Source of the DNA: Eutreptiella sp. 'Long Island Sound 2002'
Taxonomy: Eukaryota; Euglenozoa; Euglenophyceae; Eutreptiales; Eutreptiaceae
Assembly: GCA_964036045.1 (NCBI GenBank)
Contig: OZ038382.1
Location: 129,952,556 to 130,016,555, forward strand
DNA: 64,000 nucleotides
Direction of reading: 5' to 3'
The stretch's first letter is position 1. Every line of letters starts with the position of its first letter. The notes below the pieces were generated by a model. It made no database searches, was not told the origin of the DNA, and saw only the letters and a list, made by a program, of their open reading frames with translations. Positions 1 to 10,913 of this stretch are shown piece after piece. Made by a program: the position numbers and the translations under genes.

Positions 1-164
1 ACTTTCGTACGGATTCTTTCGTACGAAACAGTTGATTCGTACAAAACATAAATCTTTTCCTCCGTTCTGCACACGTTTTCCGCTTTCTGCCATCGTCTTG
101 CTGCCTCCTGCCCAAAATCATTTTGTGCTCCACACCTTTCACACTTGCTTTACCTGCCTTCATG

Positions 165-1395
165 TCAAAAACGAAATGATTTCTTCCTGTTTCTTTTTTC
201 GACGTATTTTCCCCTGTAAAAAACACAATACTTCGTACGAAGCATTGCAACGAAACACATCACGGAGCAAGAAAGGCAAAAATGCAATCGGACCTTCACT
301 GCCACCGTTGCTGGGACTGTCCCTGGCACAACCCATGCCACTGTTCTCCTGTTCTGACTGACTCTCTGTTGGCATCTCACCCTGGTCCTTAGATGGTTCA
401 TCCTTTTCATCATGTCCTTTACCTTTCGTCTCTCAAGGCACATCCTCCTCCAATGCTGTTTCTGCCGCTTCCTTTTTTTTCCCCGCTTCTGCTGTCTCCA
501 TTTTTTGAGACCTTTTCGGGGCTGTTGTGCCCTGGGTTCTTGCACCCCTCACTTTCAGTTCTTTCTCCTTTTTCTTCTTCAGCGTGTGCTTCTCCTCCTT
601 CACCTCTTCGTAAATGTTTGGCAACCTCTTGTTGCACTGCATGGCATGCCTCACTGCATCACTCCTGCGTCCATATTATTTCTTCGAGGCAATGAAGTCA
701 ACCTCCTTCCATTAGTCGGGGCTGTCCGAGTCTTGCGGCATCCAAAAGAGTACTTTTTGTGGTCCTCTGTGGTCAGCTGCACAGTCTCTGCAGGTCGTGT
801 CACATGCCTTGGACGCCAGTCCCTTACCATGCACCAACGGTACGCCTCCAATATCTTCTGCCCCTCTTCCGTCTCTTCTTCTTCCCCGCACGGCACCTAC
901 CATGACTTTAGCCCGTCTTTTGTGTTTTGTGTTGGTGCTGTTGGTTCATCGCCGCTGCTTGCTTTGCCCTCCGATTCCTCCTCTTCCTGCTCTGCCCCCT
1001 CTTGTTCCCCGGAACATACCCCCTCATCGCTTGACTCGTATTTGGGCTTCTTCAGTGCCGTTGGCTTAAGCTTCTCCTTTTTCTTATATTGCTCCAGAAG
1101 CATCCTGAGGCTCTTCTTTGCGTTGCTCCCAATGACGGCTTTCCTGTGCGGCTCCACCTTTGTTGGGGTCTCAAGCTCGCTTTGTGTCAGTGGCCCTGCA
1201 TGCCAGCTGGGCCACCATCCCTGTAGTGCACTCCTTCCGCCGGCCTCATCATGCCAGAGCATCTTCAAAAGGGCCAGCTCCTTGGCCGGTTTCTGTTGCA
1301 GCAGCAACAAAATTGACCCAACTGTCTGAGCAACGTGCCCTCTCGCGGCGCCGGCGCTGACAGGGCATAATGCCCATTGAAATCCTCCTGTACTG
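165..1395 (-). pseudogene. K/E-rich protein remnant, minus strand
   Basis: After the palindrome-bearing stretch at about 1,400-1,480, an open minus frame (about 1,390 to 897) encodes a leucine- and lysine-containing segment (LLLLQQKPAKELALLKMLWH) followed by KKPKYESSDEG and an acidic tail. Downstream frames (896-165) stay very K/E-rich (for example EEVKEEKHTLKKKKEKELK). Charged tails like this are common in nuclear and chromatin proteins and in transposon accessory proteins. A candidate last intron lies at 214-293. No family recognised; probably part of the same decayed element as its neighbours to the right. Confidence 0.35.
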
Positions 1396-1529
1396 GTCTC
1401 CAGGGAGTCAACCAGCAAAGTGTCGTATAGATATTGGGTACGAAACATTTTGCTACATACGAACGGCGTACGAAACAAGTTTACAAAATACACGCATTTT
1501 TGCAACTACCTCATATTGTTCTTGCCGCT

Positions 1530-2437
1530 GATCCATCTCCTTCAGACCGGCGGCCAAAGCGCAGCCCAGGGACAAACGCCAGTTGGCTCTGGGCTACTGG
1601 GGCTCACTTGTTGGATGCGCTGGCTCGTAGGAGTGGGTGGGTGCACCCGACGGCACACTTCTTATGAGGTGCACTTTGGTTTTGCCACGAATAGCGAGTC
1701 AATGCCACCATTATGGAGGGTGTCCATGGGCTGCAAATGAGGCCGTCCACTCAGGCCCCTTCTTCAGTGGGCACAAACGTACCAGTGATACATCAGCAGC
1801 TTCATCAGGACAGTGGAGGGCTGCTTATCCTTCTTCCCCTCAGGCAAATGGGGAGTGGGGCAGGGTTTCTGGCATGCCACAAGATTGGCCAAGAAGTCTG
1901 TGTCTCACTGCATGTGGCAGTTCAAGGGGGAGGCTACCTTGCCCAAGATGAGGCCAAACATCCATACACTGGTCACATGCACCTTGTCGTCGTCGGTGTA
2001 CGGAGGCTGGTTGGATTACAGGACAGCGTTCCCGTACAAGAAGTCCAGCCACACCTCGCCCAAGGGGAGCCCAAGGAGGCGGTCCACCTCGGCAGGTGTG
2101 AAAAAGTCGTCGGCGGGCCCATGCTGGAAGCGCGCTTTCCAAGGGTAACACTGCGCCTGCGCGGGCTTGGTTCCGGGTAGGGACTGGGACTCGGGCCGGG
2201 ACCCGCAGGATTACGGCGATGTCTGCGAACCCGGGCTTGTCATGACTGGCCGTTTGGGTGGTTATACTCGGATGGCCGGCGACGCCGGCACCGTCTGGCT
2301 CCCTTCGGCTGCACATTCTGACTCCAAAGACGGTTGCCATTGCACCCCCACAGTTTCTTGTGGCGTCGCCGTTGGCTTGCCCCCCGTTGTGGCCAAGCTG
2401 CTATGCTGCCTGTGCCACACCTAGACAGTGATGCGAC
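1530..2437 (-). pseudogene. Decayed continuation of the left-edge transposon gene
   Basis: Directly after the candidate intron at 2,438-2,519 a minus-strand frame gives a basic tail (SQRRRHKKLWGCNGNR). Further down, other frames give protein-like pieces such as FTPAEVDRLLGLPLGEVW and DDDKVHVTSVWMFGLILGK (about 1,900-2,110), separated by stops and frame changes. The whole stretch is best read as degraded coding sequence on the minus strand, not as one intact gene. No domain is recognised. Confidence 0.35.
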
Positions 2438-2519
2438 CTTCGTAAACAATATTCAGTACAAAACAAATGGACATTGTCTGAAGCAAAATGTTTTGTACGA
2501 GACAATGATCACCAAATAC

Positions 2520-3021
2520 CTGAAATTTCAACAACTTCCGGTAACCCTCATCAAATGCCAGTTCTCTCATCATTGAAAAGGAGTGCATTGAAACACATGT
2601 TTGGTCTGGGCTTGCCACGCGCCACAATGTGCGAATGCTGCAGCATAAAGAGATACTGCAACATCTGCCTAAGCGCTGCCTACTCCTTAGAAGCAACAAT
2701 ACCACCCCCTCGGCTTGTGAAACGGATATAGATTTGTTTCATCAGCGCATTGACACTCTCCGTCAAATCTCTCGAATACATACCCAGACCAACACCAAGC
2801 AGTGACCGCAACACGTCTGGAAGGTCATGCTCCAGCATGTACACTTTTAACCCCTTTGAGATGGGTGCCACAGCCTTTCGGAACGCTTCTGCCGCATCCG
2901 CCACCTTGTCCGGCAATGGGTCACACTGGGGTGAAGAGCTGTACAGAGCACGAAGGACCACTGCCATATTGGTGCCAGCTACCCGATCTGCTACCAGAAA
3001 AGGTTTCTGGTTTGCCCACAC
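2520..3021 (-). pseudogene. Decayed transposase-like gene, C-terminal part
   Basis: Reading right to left, the frame opens with MWANQKPFLVADRVAG and reaches a conserved-looking stretch containing TESVNALMKQ and FTSRGGG near 2,705-2,760. The pattern 'E-NAL-K ... RGGG' resembles the end of large eukaryotic transposases, but I cannot name the family. An in-frame TAG at about 2,680 interrupts the frame; past it the same frame continues sensibly (RQMLQYLFMLQHSHIVARG), so this looks like a single nonsense mutation. The coding signal then reaches a candidate donor at 2,519/2,520. Likely a partial transposon gene running off the left window edge. Function is inferred only from resemblance. Confidence 0.45.
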
Positions 3022-3960
3022 TTGTGCTTGTTCCTTGTATTTGTTTTTGTCCTTGCTGATTTTCGAAAAGTCAAAATAAGGTCTACAGAAAAAGAAAGTA
3101 GAGGCAGTCCAGGCACCGGATCAATGAAAACAGGCTACCTCTCTCCACAATCAAAACATGTGTACCAAAGAGGGGCTGCAGATGGACAGTGCAGGCTGAA
3201 ATACAAAGCTTCAGTCGCATATGGACAAAGCAAATGATTTTCTAATGAAACCTGACATTAGTCTGGCCACCAAGATAGTCCCTAGCACTTCATGTGAACC
3301 TTTTGACATGCAATGCAGTTGGTTCGGAATCTACGGCAGGTAGGTTGGGCCAGGAGCAGGATATGGCTGGCCAGCATGGCCAAGCAACTGAATTCAGAAT
3401 CAGTTAAAACGTAGAACCACATTAAGTGATAGAAACAATTGAGTATAGGGATCCTGAGGTGGGAGACCACTAGGCCTAAAGGCCTAAGGCATGAAGTGCA
3501 TATTTTTTTTCAGTATTACCTCCGTGACTCACTTGAGTGGTAGGGGTGAACTTCATGCGGAGGCTAGGGTTATAACCCTAGTGACTTTGAAAAATGTACT
3601 TAAAGCCTCAAAAGAGTGATAAAAATGATCAAGTGGTAGTCTGAATAACTTCCCAAGGATTGTGGGCGGCTTGGCCTGGATCAAGTACCCCAAGGAAGAC
3701 ATGGTAGTGACATTTTCCGATTCGCCCCTGGAGTACCAGTTGCTGAAGCTAGTAGAACCAAGAAAAAAGGCTCAAATTACCCCAAAATTACCTCAGAAAC
3801 TGCTTTCACACCAGCAAATGACACTCTCATCAGTTCATAGAAGCTTACTACACTGTACGTACCCTTGAAAAACAGTGTAATGTACCATGAATGATGTTCC
3901 TTCAAAGGGGCATTCCTCAAAAGTCGCCAGCGTGCAGCGAAAGTCTTTGGTAAAAATGTG
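3022..3960. other. Non-coding stretch with a short perfect palindrome
   Basis: No supportable gene. It holds an 18-bp perfect palindrome, CTAGGGTTATAACCCTAG, at 3,564-3,581, and AT-rich sequence around it. Only short open frames without protein character are present. Confidence 0.4.
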
Positions 3961-3964
3961 GGGG

Positions 3965-4050
3965 TATTGGGGTTTCAACCGAGGACCTCCTCCCTACAGT
4001 GTACATGCTGGTCCACTAGGATACTGTCGAACGCTCTACTGCGGACGGCG
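3965..4050 (-). repeat. tRNA-like module (SINE head), minus strand
   Basis: On the minus strand this stretch has an RNA polymerase III A-box-like TATCCTAGTGG (4,013-4,023) and a B-box-like GGTTGAAACCC (3,970-3,980), spaced about 30 nt apart as in a tRNA. The 11-base A-box is identical to that of the module at 51,534. The flanks do not form a full acceptor stem, so a tRNA-derived SINE or tRNA relic is more likely than a working tRNA. Confidence 0.5.
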
Positions 4051-4075
4051 ATTGCTGTGTAAACAGCGTTTTAGT

Positions 4076-6627
4076 AAACGTCCTGACCAAAGGTCAGGGC
4101 GGAGCAATACTCCTGATGGAGTGCAAAAAACTCCAGGAGCTGAAACAAATAGAAAATGTAACCAACAGGGTGTGAATCCTGTGGTTCGGCAGAAGGATTA
4201 GCGATTTCAGAAGTCAAATCGCTAAACGTTGACGAGAACACGTTAGAAATCGTCATCTTTCTTTGAAAACTTATAGTCGCAGATAAGCAGGACTGAGCCG
4301 CACCCGAAAAAAGAGGCTTCGGGGTCTAGTCAACTCTGAGGAGGAAGGTGTGAGCCGTCTCTTCAAAACCTTTTAAAAGAAATGTTTGCACAGTTGCACC
4401 AAAAAAATTATAAACTTTAGGAAAAAGTATGAAACAAGTGGCCACACAACAGAGCAGGCGGACAACCCGCCTCTCGGGTATGTTACCGTCATGACACGTG
4501 TATGCACTGTGTTTGCGTTGTTGGTTTCGTTGAAACGATAGCGTTCTTCCAGCTGTGTTTGTTGGGGGTTTGGGCGCTCACCTTTCTCGCTCTGCAGAGG
4601 TAAATCCAAGGATCACAGTTATGTCCGATGAATGGAGCACGCAGCGCGCACGTAGGGTTAGAGTCTGCCCTGTGCTTCCTATGCATATGCCTAATCTCGG
4701 AATTCAAACGCTGTGGCATTTCCCTTGTGCATCCCTTCACTTCCTTCTTTTCTCCACAGGTCAAAAAGCAAGTGCTTACTCGTGCCTGCTCTCGCTGTGG
4801 CGTTGAAATAGGGTTGTTGAAAAAGCTAGGCTTCTTTTTGTGCTGTGCAGTTGCCCGTCTTTTCACTCTCTGTCTGTCTCTCTCCTGCAGGAAACAAAGG
4901 AAGAAGTGCATAATACACACCATGCATTAATCGCTTAGGGTTGTTTATAAATTGCCGTAGGATTGTTTACACGCTTAGGGTTGCTCTTGCGTTTGTTGTC
5001 CTTCGGCATACACATGATGCGTGGTGAGTAAGGTCAGTAAGCCCAGGAGGAGCTCACCTCTTGGTTGAGTTTCTTCGTGATGGGTTAAATTGTTAGCATG
5101 GAATGTAGGGGAACAAAACAATGTCTTCGACTCGTCTCCCTTCCAGGCCTGCTGCATAATGCAGTAAAGGGCTGTAAGCCACGCGCTGTGCACGCGGTAA
5201 AACCCTTGTTAGCTTACCCAGGGCTCCGCTCTACGGTCGATAAGAGAACAGGCGGAGTCCTTAACGCTTGCTTGCTTGATAGGGCAGCTTCAAGCCAGTG
5301 TATTACTTTTCCTGTCGGAGACCCGTATAATACGGCGAGGCAGGTTAGGTTCCTCCGCTAAACGCTGTACTGCATTTGCCTCTGTTCTCAGGTGGGAAAG
5401 GTTCAGGGGGATTGGTGCACTCCCTTGCCCGGCTAAGAAGGGCGCAGATCCCACAATCAACATGGGCTCCAGCCAGGAGTGGCGAGGACAGAATAACATC
5501 TTCATGTACAACCCTTACTACACGCTGTGCGCACAATGCACAAGTGCACTCCTTCAAAGCACTAGCAGGAAAACGCGCAAGGGCGTCTCCGTCAGGCCAC
5601 AGCAGCCTAGTGGCGCTGCGTTCGTTTGCTCTTTCACAGGAAGGCCAATGAGGCCCGTGACTTCATGGCCACCAACATCCAGTAGCGTGTGTAGGGGTTA
5701 GGGTCAGCAAACCTGGTAGGGACCAGGGTTGCGCATGAACGGACCAGTTTCGAGAACACGTGAAAATGAAACTCCAACTGCGTTCCTGTTCGTGGAGGTT
5801 TTCTGTTCGTCGCGTTCGTGTTCGTAGGTGCGTCATTTTTTCCGAATTCGTGAAAATTTCATCACCCAGATCCAGGGCGAAAATACTCTCCTGTCCTCTC
5901 AAAGAGATCTAAATGTGGCAATTATAAAACAAATGGATTTGGGGAGATCTCTTGTGATTGTAATATCCCCTCCTCTACTGTTGGAACATAAGCCAAAGAA
6001 AATGACACACTTCCTATGTTAGTCTATCCCACATTGGCATGCTAATTTTCAATAACGCAATTAGCAAACACCTTTGAAATGGTTTGTCTCCCTGAATAGC
6101 ATTCCAAAATCTTTGTATGTAAACCTACTTCAACGTTGTTGCAACACCCGGGATATATCACACCAGTACTCCAAGTCTATTTGGCACCCTACACTCAATT
6201 TGCCTTCTATCTTTCCAAAAGGGTCACTTGTTTTCTTCCATACCAGTAATGCGACGTCAATTGACAAGGTACATTTGCCATTACCTCATTGCCTTCCATT
6301 GTTCATCATGCATTGCACCTCTTCATTTCAAACCATTTCCGTCGAAAACACTTTGCATCTTAGCATGCAATCGAATGCTACTTTGCCCAAAGCAATCAAA
6401 TGCTGCTCTACCCCAAATCACTACCTTGATCTCCAAAAGTAGTCCTTTTGCTCAAAAAGCGGCCTGTTATTCCTGCCATTGCCGAATTCACACAACACTA
6501 CTATGCTAAAAGCCGTCACTTTTTGTTTCTCAAAAGGCGATCTTTTTTTAATATTTCATGTCAGAATATGGTTCAAAAACTGCATTTCAGAGCTGCTGAA
6601 TGACTGTTTTGAGGCCAGACAGTAAAC
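4076..6627. other. No gene recognised
   Basis: About 2.5 kb of mixed composition with only short frames. Pyrimidine-rich acceptor-like sites end at about 4,759 and 4,890 on the plus strand, but no flanking exon has protein character. I see no transposon ends, RNA gene or conserved motif here. Confidence 0.35.
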
Positions 6628-6700
6628 AACCGACAGAAACTGTTTTTAACTGACACAAACTGTTTTCAACTGACAGAAACTGTTTTTAACTGACACAAGC
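6628..6700. repeat. 20-bp tandem repeat, about 3.6 copies
   Basis: The unit AACTGACAGAAACTGTTTTT repeats from 6,628 to 6,700 with one or two changes per copy (CGACAG, GACACA, TTTTC variants). No open frame uses it. The following 340 bases to 7,043 hold nothing else I can name. Confidence 0.85.
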
Positions 6701-7043
6701 TCCTGTGACAGCGCAGGTGACCTGGCATCACAACGCACCACAATGGCTTCAAATCTCTACGAAATTTCAAGATTCAACAGCTGATTCCCGTTTTCAGTTT
6801 CGAACATACCATGCAAAGGTTCAATGCAAAATCAATATCCATCCAGCTAAATCAGAATGAACCCTGCAAGGCAGCAAAATAACAGCAAAAATGAACACAT
6901 TAAAGCGCAGCAGGAATGGAAACTTCGCAGCCATTAAATATATGTATCCACTGTGCAGCTCATTCCTCTGGCCTTCCTTCTTATGTAGCCACTCTGCAGC
7001 TCGTTCCTCCGCTTGATTCTTCACGTTCCTCTTTGTTGACTCG

Positions 7044-8377
7044 CTGCCTGCAGTGATGGACAAGCATGTCCAAGTGGTGTGCAAACAACGCAACATTGGT
7101 GTCCAACTCCCAGTACCAGGAACATTCTGGCAAGGCGGAACCAAAGATGAACGACGCAAGCTGCAAAGGTGCACAATCACAGAATGGAGCCCGAAATACG
7201 AATGGAGAGGCAAGAGCAGCCCCGGAGCGTTCCTGTTCACAGTGGAGGGTCAGTCAACAACCTACGCGATGTCCGAGTTCCAGTTCAAGGAGTAAGCAGT
7301 TGAGAAAGCAGTTTTCATTCCTATCGATCAACACAGACAAGACCAAGCCCCTCAGAACACCACAGAGACCCACCTGCCTGCTGCTGAGCAAATTGCCGGA
7401 GATGACAAGAAGAAGGAACCTACCAGATCCAAATCAAATGTGTACGACTTTCTACGACCCGCAGGAGACCTGTCAACATAGCGGTGCAAGCTCTCCCAGG
7501 CCAAGGTCAAGCAAACAGAGAACAGCACCAGTGCGCTGTTCTCTCATCTCAAGAGACATCACTACAACGTCTCTGTTGAGCTCACAATAAAGTCCCGCCG
7601 CTGTCCAGTGATTGGAGTCAACAGAGAAGGCCACGCCTTGCCCCACATGCCGTTCAGGGCCGCGTTCGTCCACCACTACCGAGCTACAGAGTATGTGACG
7701 CCGTCACTGAGGCCTCATGCGACTATGTTGAGGGATCCAGACTTCATCCGCCATCAGGTTCACAACCACCAGCTAAGGAACAGAGGGCAGAAGGAGTTAC
7801 CAACCGATGTCTGGCTCGTTTCAAAGCAGATATGATGAAGACTGGTGAAGATGATGCAAGCACCGCACGTGACAAATACGACAGATTCCTCAGATTCATC
7901 CCCAACATTCAGCAATCCTACCACGATCCAAGAGAACTACCTGGTGTGTTGAATTTCTGGCGGACTCACGGACATCGCTTCTCGGCTCTTGCCGTGATGG
8001 CTGGCCGGTGGTTGCCGAACCCTCCTACCAGCGCAGCTCCATAGCAGGTTGTTTCCAGTTGCGGATTCGTTCTTGATCTGTTGAGGGCAAGGAGACTTCC
8101 TAAGAAGATGGCGGTCGCAATACTTCTGCCATGTAATCCAACAGTGATTCCAGACTCCAGAGCAACAGAAGAGGCCTATTTCAGTAAATTTGGAAAGCCC
8201 GGGGATGAGGACGATGGATGTGATGAATCATTGCCTGGCTGGCAGCATGGGTGCCATGATGCATCTGGAGTCGCACTGCATTACAATACCTTTGAGTTTT
8301 GCTGTTCCCGGTTCAAATCCGGCCCCATGGGCGTGATGGCATGCAGCGGCGTACCGCACAACATCCAAGGGTCCTGA
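7044..8377 (+). pseudogene. Decayed, internally deleted hAT transposase
   Basis: The first exon-like frame (7,053-7,295) encodes TITEWSPKYEWRGK and ends TTYAMSEFQFKE. After a frame change, a degenerate BED-type zinc finger follows (about 7,435-7,565: VYDFLRPAGDLST, stop, RCKLSQAKVK, then ALFSHLKRHHY). Its second cysteine is replaced by serine and a TAG sits just before the first. A C-terminal hAT dimerisation-like segment lies at 7,832-8,100 (ELPGVLNFWRTHGHRF, then PPTSAAP, TAG, then GFVLDLLRARRLPKKMA), the W...tSaa...S.aG...kR.rL pattern of that family. The catalytic core between BED finger and C-terminus is missing. The call rests on the two end domains. Confidence 0.6.
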
Positions 8378-8655
8378 GAATATGGCAGCCACAATATTTC
8401 TGCACCGCAACCTCGCAGCGCAACTGCAGTATATTATCCAGTGCGGTGCACTGCAATACCTGAATTTACATTGTTCAACATTGTTCCAGGTTCAGCGGCA
8501 TCAATTTTGTGGCTTGAAGCGGCCTCAGGTTTTGACAGTGCAAAGACTTCTGCATTACAACCGAGCGTCATATCTGCAGTACCAGAACCGGCTGCACAGT
8601 GCATTAGAATGCCTGTAGTTTTATTGTTCCAGGTTCGATACCTGGACCTCTTGTT
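8230..8655 (+). repeat. Repeated tRNA-like 3' halves (B-box modules)
   Basis: Three diverged copies of the same tail lie about 150-180 bp apart. Each has GCATTA/GCACTG, then an AT-rich spacer, then TGTTCC and a B-box: GGTTCAAATCC at 8,310-8,320, a degenerate GGTTCAGCGG at 8,489-8,498, and GGTTCGATACC at 8,632-8,642. No complete cloverleaf is visible. Best read as tandem tRNA-derived SINE fragments or tRNA pseudogene tails. Confidence 0.45.
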
Positions 8656-8710
8656 GTTTTGATGACCTGAGCGCAGACGCAGACAGGAGCACGCTGCTCA
8701 CATTTGCAGA

Positions 8711-10182
8711 GTAGGTAGGTAGGTAGGTGCACTCGGTTGTGGAGAGGCGCCCCATGGTTCCCCGTGGCGTCGCCCCTGTGACGAACAGGAAGAGGCTCCG
8801 CGCATGAAGAGGGGGGGCGGCTCACATCCCGCTAGACCTGACTGTTGGCCCCCAACGGAGCGGCCCCGGGCAACATCAGGAGGGCTGATCGCCGCCGGCG
8901 TGACGTGCTTGTCTCGCCAGGAGGGTGTGCCCCCGTGCTTGCGCACCTCCCCTCCTTTGGGCGGAACCCTAGAGGTTCACCGGACTTCCTGGCGTATCCC
9001 GTTCCCAAGGCATTCATGCACGTTCTTGGTACCAGGGTTCCGAGGCGCTTGGGTGTCGCACGCTCCACCTCTAGTCCCAAAGCAGCGCAGGCCTTAGGAT
9101 GCAGCCTTACCCCCGGTCTCCGGATCTCGTTTGGCCGGGTCAGCTGCATGGCACGGGCTGCCTCAGTGCCCGGGCTGTGGACACTGGGTTTCCTACTGTT
9201 GTGCGGTGTTTGTGTTTGGGTCCGGGTTGCGGTTGGGTGTGGGTTTAGTTAACCCCGCCAGTCCTGGCTGGGGTCTCGGGCGGGTGTGTTTGGGTACGGT
9301 TTGTGGTGTTGTCCCTCTTTTGCCGGCTGTTTGTGGTGTTCATGGTTTGGCTTGAGTTTTGGCCTGCATATGGAACGTCTGTGGTTGCGTGCGCGCTCCG
9401 CCTGCCCCCCACTGTTTCTGGTTCCGGTGTGCGGTGTGGGCGTGCGTGCTGGGGTTTGGGTTTCGGCTGCGCCCCGCCTCTCCTTGGGGGGGTGTTGGGG
9501 TGTGCGTGTACTCGTGCGCCCGTCCCGCGTGGTCTCCTTCACCTCCTGGTTGGGGTTGCTGTGCGCGGGTAAGTGTTTGTGCGCGCGCCCCGCTTGTTCC
9601 CCGCCTTTTCATGGCTGGGGTGCGGTGTGTGGGCGTGCGTGCTGGGCCCGGGTCTCGGCTGTGCCCCGCCCATTCTTGGTTGGGTTGTCGGCATGTGTTT
9701 TTTGCGCTTCTTTCTTTGGGCGTGTCTTGGTTTGGCTTGGTGGTGTCGGTTGCTGGCTGTCCCTGTCCCGGGCCGTGTGGTCCCTGTCCCCCCACCCCCT
9801 TTCTTTCGGGCTGGACTGCTGGCTCTTTTTTTTTGTTTTCCAGCGTGGTGTGTGTCTGCATGTTTCGGTGTCCCTTTTCCTGGTGGGCCGCTGTTCCTGG
9901 CTTGGTGTTGCCGGTTCGGGCTGGGTGGTCCCCCAGTGCCTCTTTGGGGGTCCTGTCCTCGATGCCTTCTTGGTGGGGGGTTGGGCCGCCTCTTGTGGTG
10001 TTGGCGGGCGGTTTGGTGGCTGTGGGCTGTTTCCTCGCCCCTCCCCCCTCCCCCCCCTGTTTTTCTTTTTGGCCAGGGGTTTGCCTGTTCCTCCCTCTGC
10101 CTTCCCTGAGCTGGGGCACGCACTGGCCCGCGTTCAGTGTGGTCTTCCCGGCTGCTGTTGGCGGTCGCGTTCTGCTTGGGCG
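8711..10182 (-). mobile_element. LINE-1, 3' portion (minus strand), with tetranucleotide tail
   Basis: Plus-strand sequence is G/T-rich, so the minus strand is C/A-rich and encodes only low-complexity P/T/H/R-rich frames, as in the 29.37-32.52 kb block. The minus-strand 3' end is marked by a short (TACC)n microsatellite (plus GTAGGTAGG... at 8,711-8,729), as in microsatellite-tailed LINEs. The right edge is cut at 10,182 by the hAT terminus, and the sequence resumes at 29,371. Assignment to LINE-1 is inferred from composition and nesting; I see no catalytic domain in this piece. Confidence 0.45.
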
Positions 10183-10378
10183 CAGGGTTGGTACCGTACG
10201 CCGTTCATGAACGTGTACTGTCCGCGAACGCGTACTGTCTTGTATTAAGACCGCACAGTACGTGCGTAGTAGAGATGGTCCCGCAGCCAGGCACCGCATT
10301 GCAGCAAGCGCGCACGCTAGACGGAAAATTGCCAGATGAATTGAAATATTGCGAGAAACACGCTGCTGGATCAAAAGT

Positions 10379-10639
10379 TTAATAGCGATGTTGGTAATTA
10401 GCATTATTATGCATTAGGGCACCACTTTTAGTCTTCAATCGTAATGTGACAGTTTTGGTAACATAAGAATGAATTCTGTTAATACTAGTATTGTTGTGAC
10501 CGCGCTGCAAATGCGCATTCAGCGGTGTACGAGTTTTCAGCAGCGGTGCCGTATACGCTGAAAAACACTGATCGCAAGGTTTTAAATCCTTTCTTTTAGT
10601 ACGGCGATGTAAGGAAGTGCTCGTGCAGGACGCGCTCAA
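10379..10639 (-). pseudogene. BED zinc-finger fragment, antisense within the hAT
   Basis: This 86-aa minus-strand frame contains KPCDQCFSAY followed by TPLNAHLQRGH, giving the CX2C ... HX4H spacing of a BED-type DNA-binding finger as found at hAT transposase N-termini. It is on the strand opposite to the hAT C-terminal exon at 10,842 and 28,461, so either an inversion occurred inside this copy or the resemblance is fortuitous. No catalytic region is attached. Confidence 0.35.
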
Positions 10640-10841
10640 AGCCGTCTACAACGACTATCGGAGAAGCACGAGCTGTGCAGGACGCGTGCAAAGGCTTGAA
10701 CAACGAACATAGAGGTACGTGCCGTCCTCCACAATAAAGTGGGTCATCCTCCGCGATCAAAGGATGAAAGCGTCTACGCGAGTGACGCGCGCTGAGACCA
10801 CGACAGGTGCAGACGCGTCAACGCAACCCCAGTCCCCACAA

Positions 10842-10913
10842 ATGGACGAAGACGCGTCGTTGAACGATTATTAGGCAGAGGTGTTCAACCGTCAATGGGA
10901 CATGGAGCGCTTT
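10842..10913 (+). pseudogene. hAT C-terminal exon start, cut by Gypsy-1
   Basis: From the ATG at 10,842 the sequence parallels 28,461-28,530 (MDEDASLNDYWAEVFN there); here a G-to-A change makes TAG in place of TGG (W). The match stops at about 10,910, where the Gypsy-1 LTR begins, and resumes at 27,586 on the far side of that element. Confidence 0.7.

Larger units (their letters stand above)
1..2519. repeat. Dispersed GTACGAAA/TTTCGTAC palindromes of the left-edge element
   Basis: Related inverted repeats recur only in this part of the window. TTTCGTACGAAA, a perfect palindrome, is at 17-28. CTTCGTACGAAG, also perfect, is at 231-242. Direct copies of GTACGAAACA are at 1,438-1,447 and 1,468-1,477. 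GTACAAAACA at 2,456-2,465 pairs perfectly with TGTTTTGTAC at 2,489-2,498. On the minus strand, two of these lie between plausible splice sites (GT at 293 to AG at 214; GT at 2,519 to AG at 2,438), so they look intronic. Confidence 0.6.

Noticed and set aside
3564-3581. Head-to-head telomere-like repeat (TAGGGTTATAACCCTA)
   Set aside because: Only one half-repeat on each side; no array. A small palindrome is sufficient.
9286-10248. Long plus-strand frames (320 and 283 codons) in G/T-rich DNA
   Set aside because: Composition bias leaves several overlapping frames open on both strands; none has protein character. The same applies to plus-strand frames at 29.6-32.5, 39.4-40.5 and 45.0-46.0 kb.
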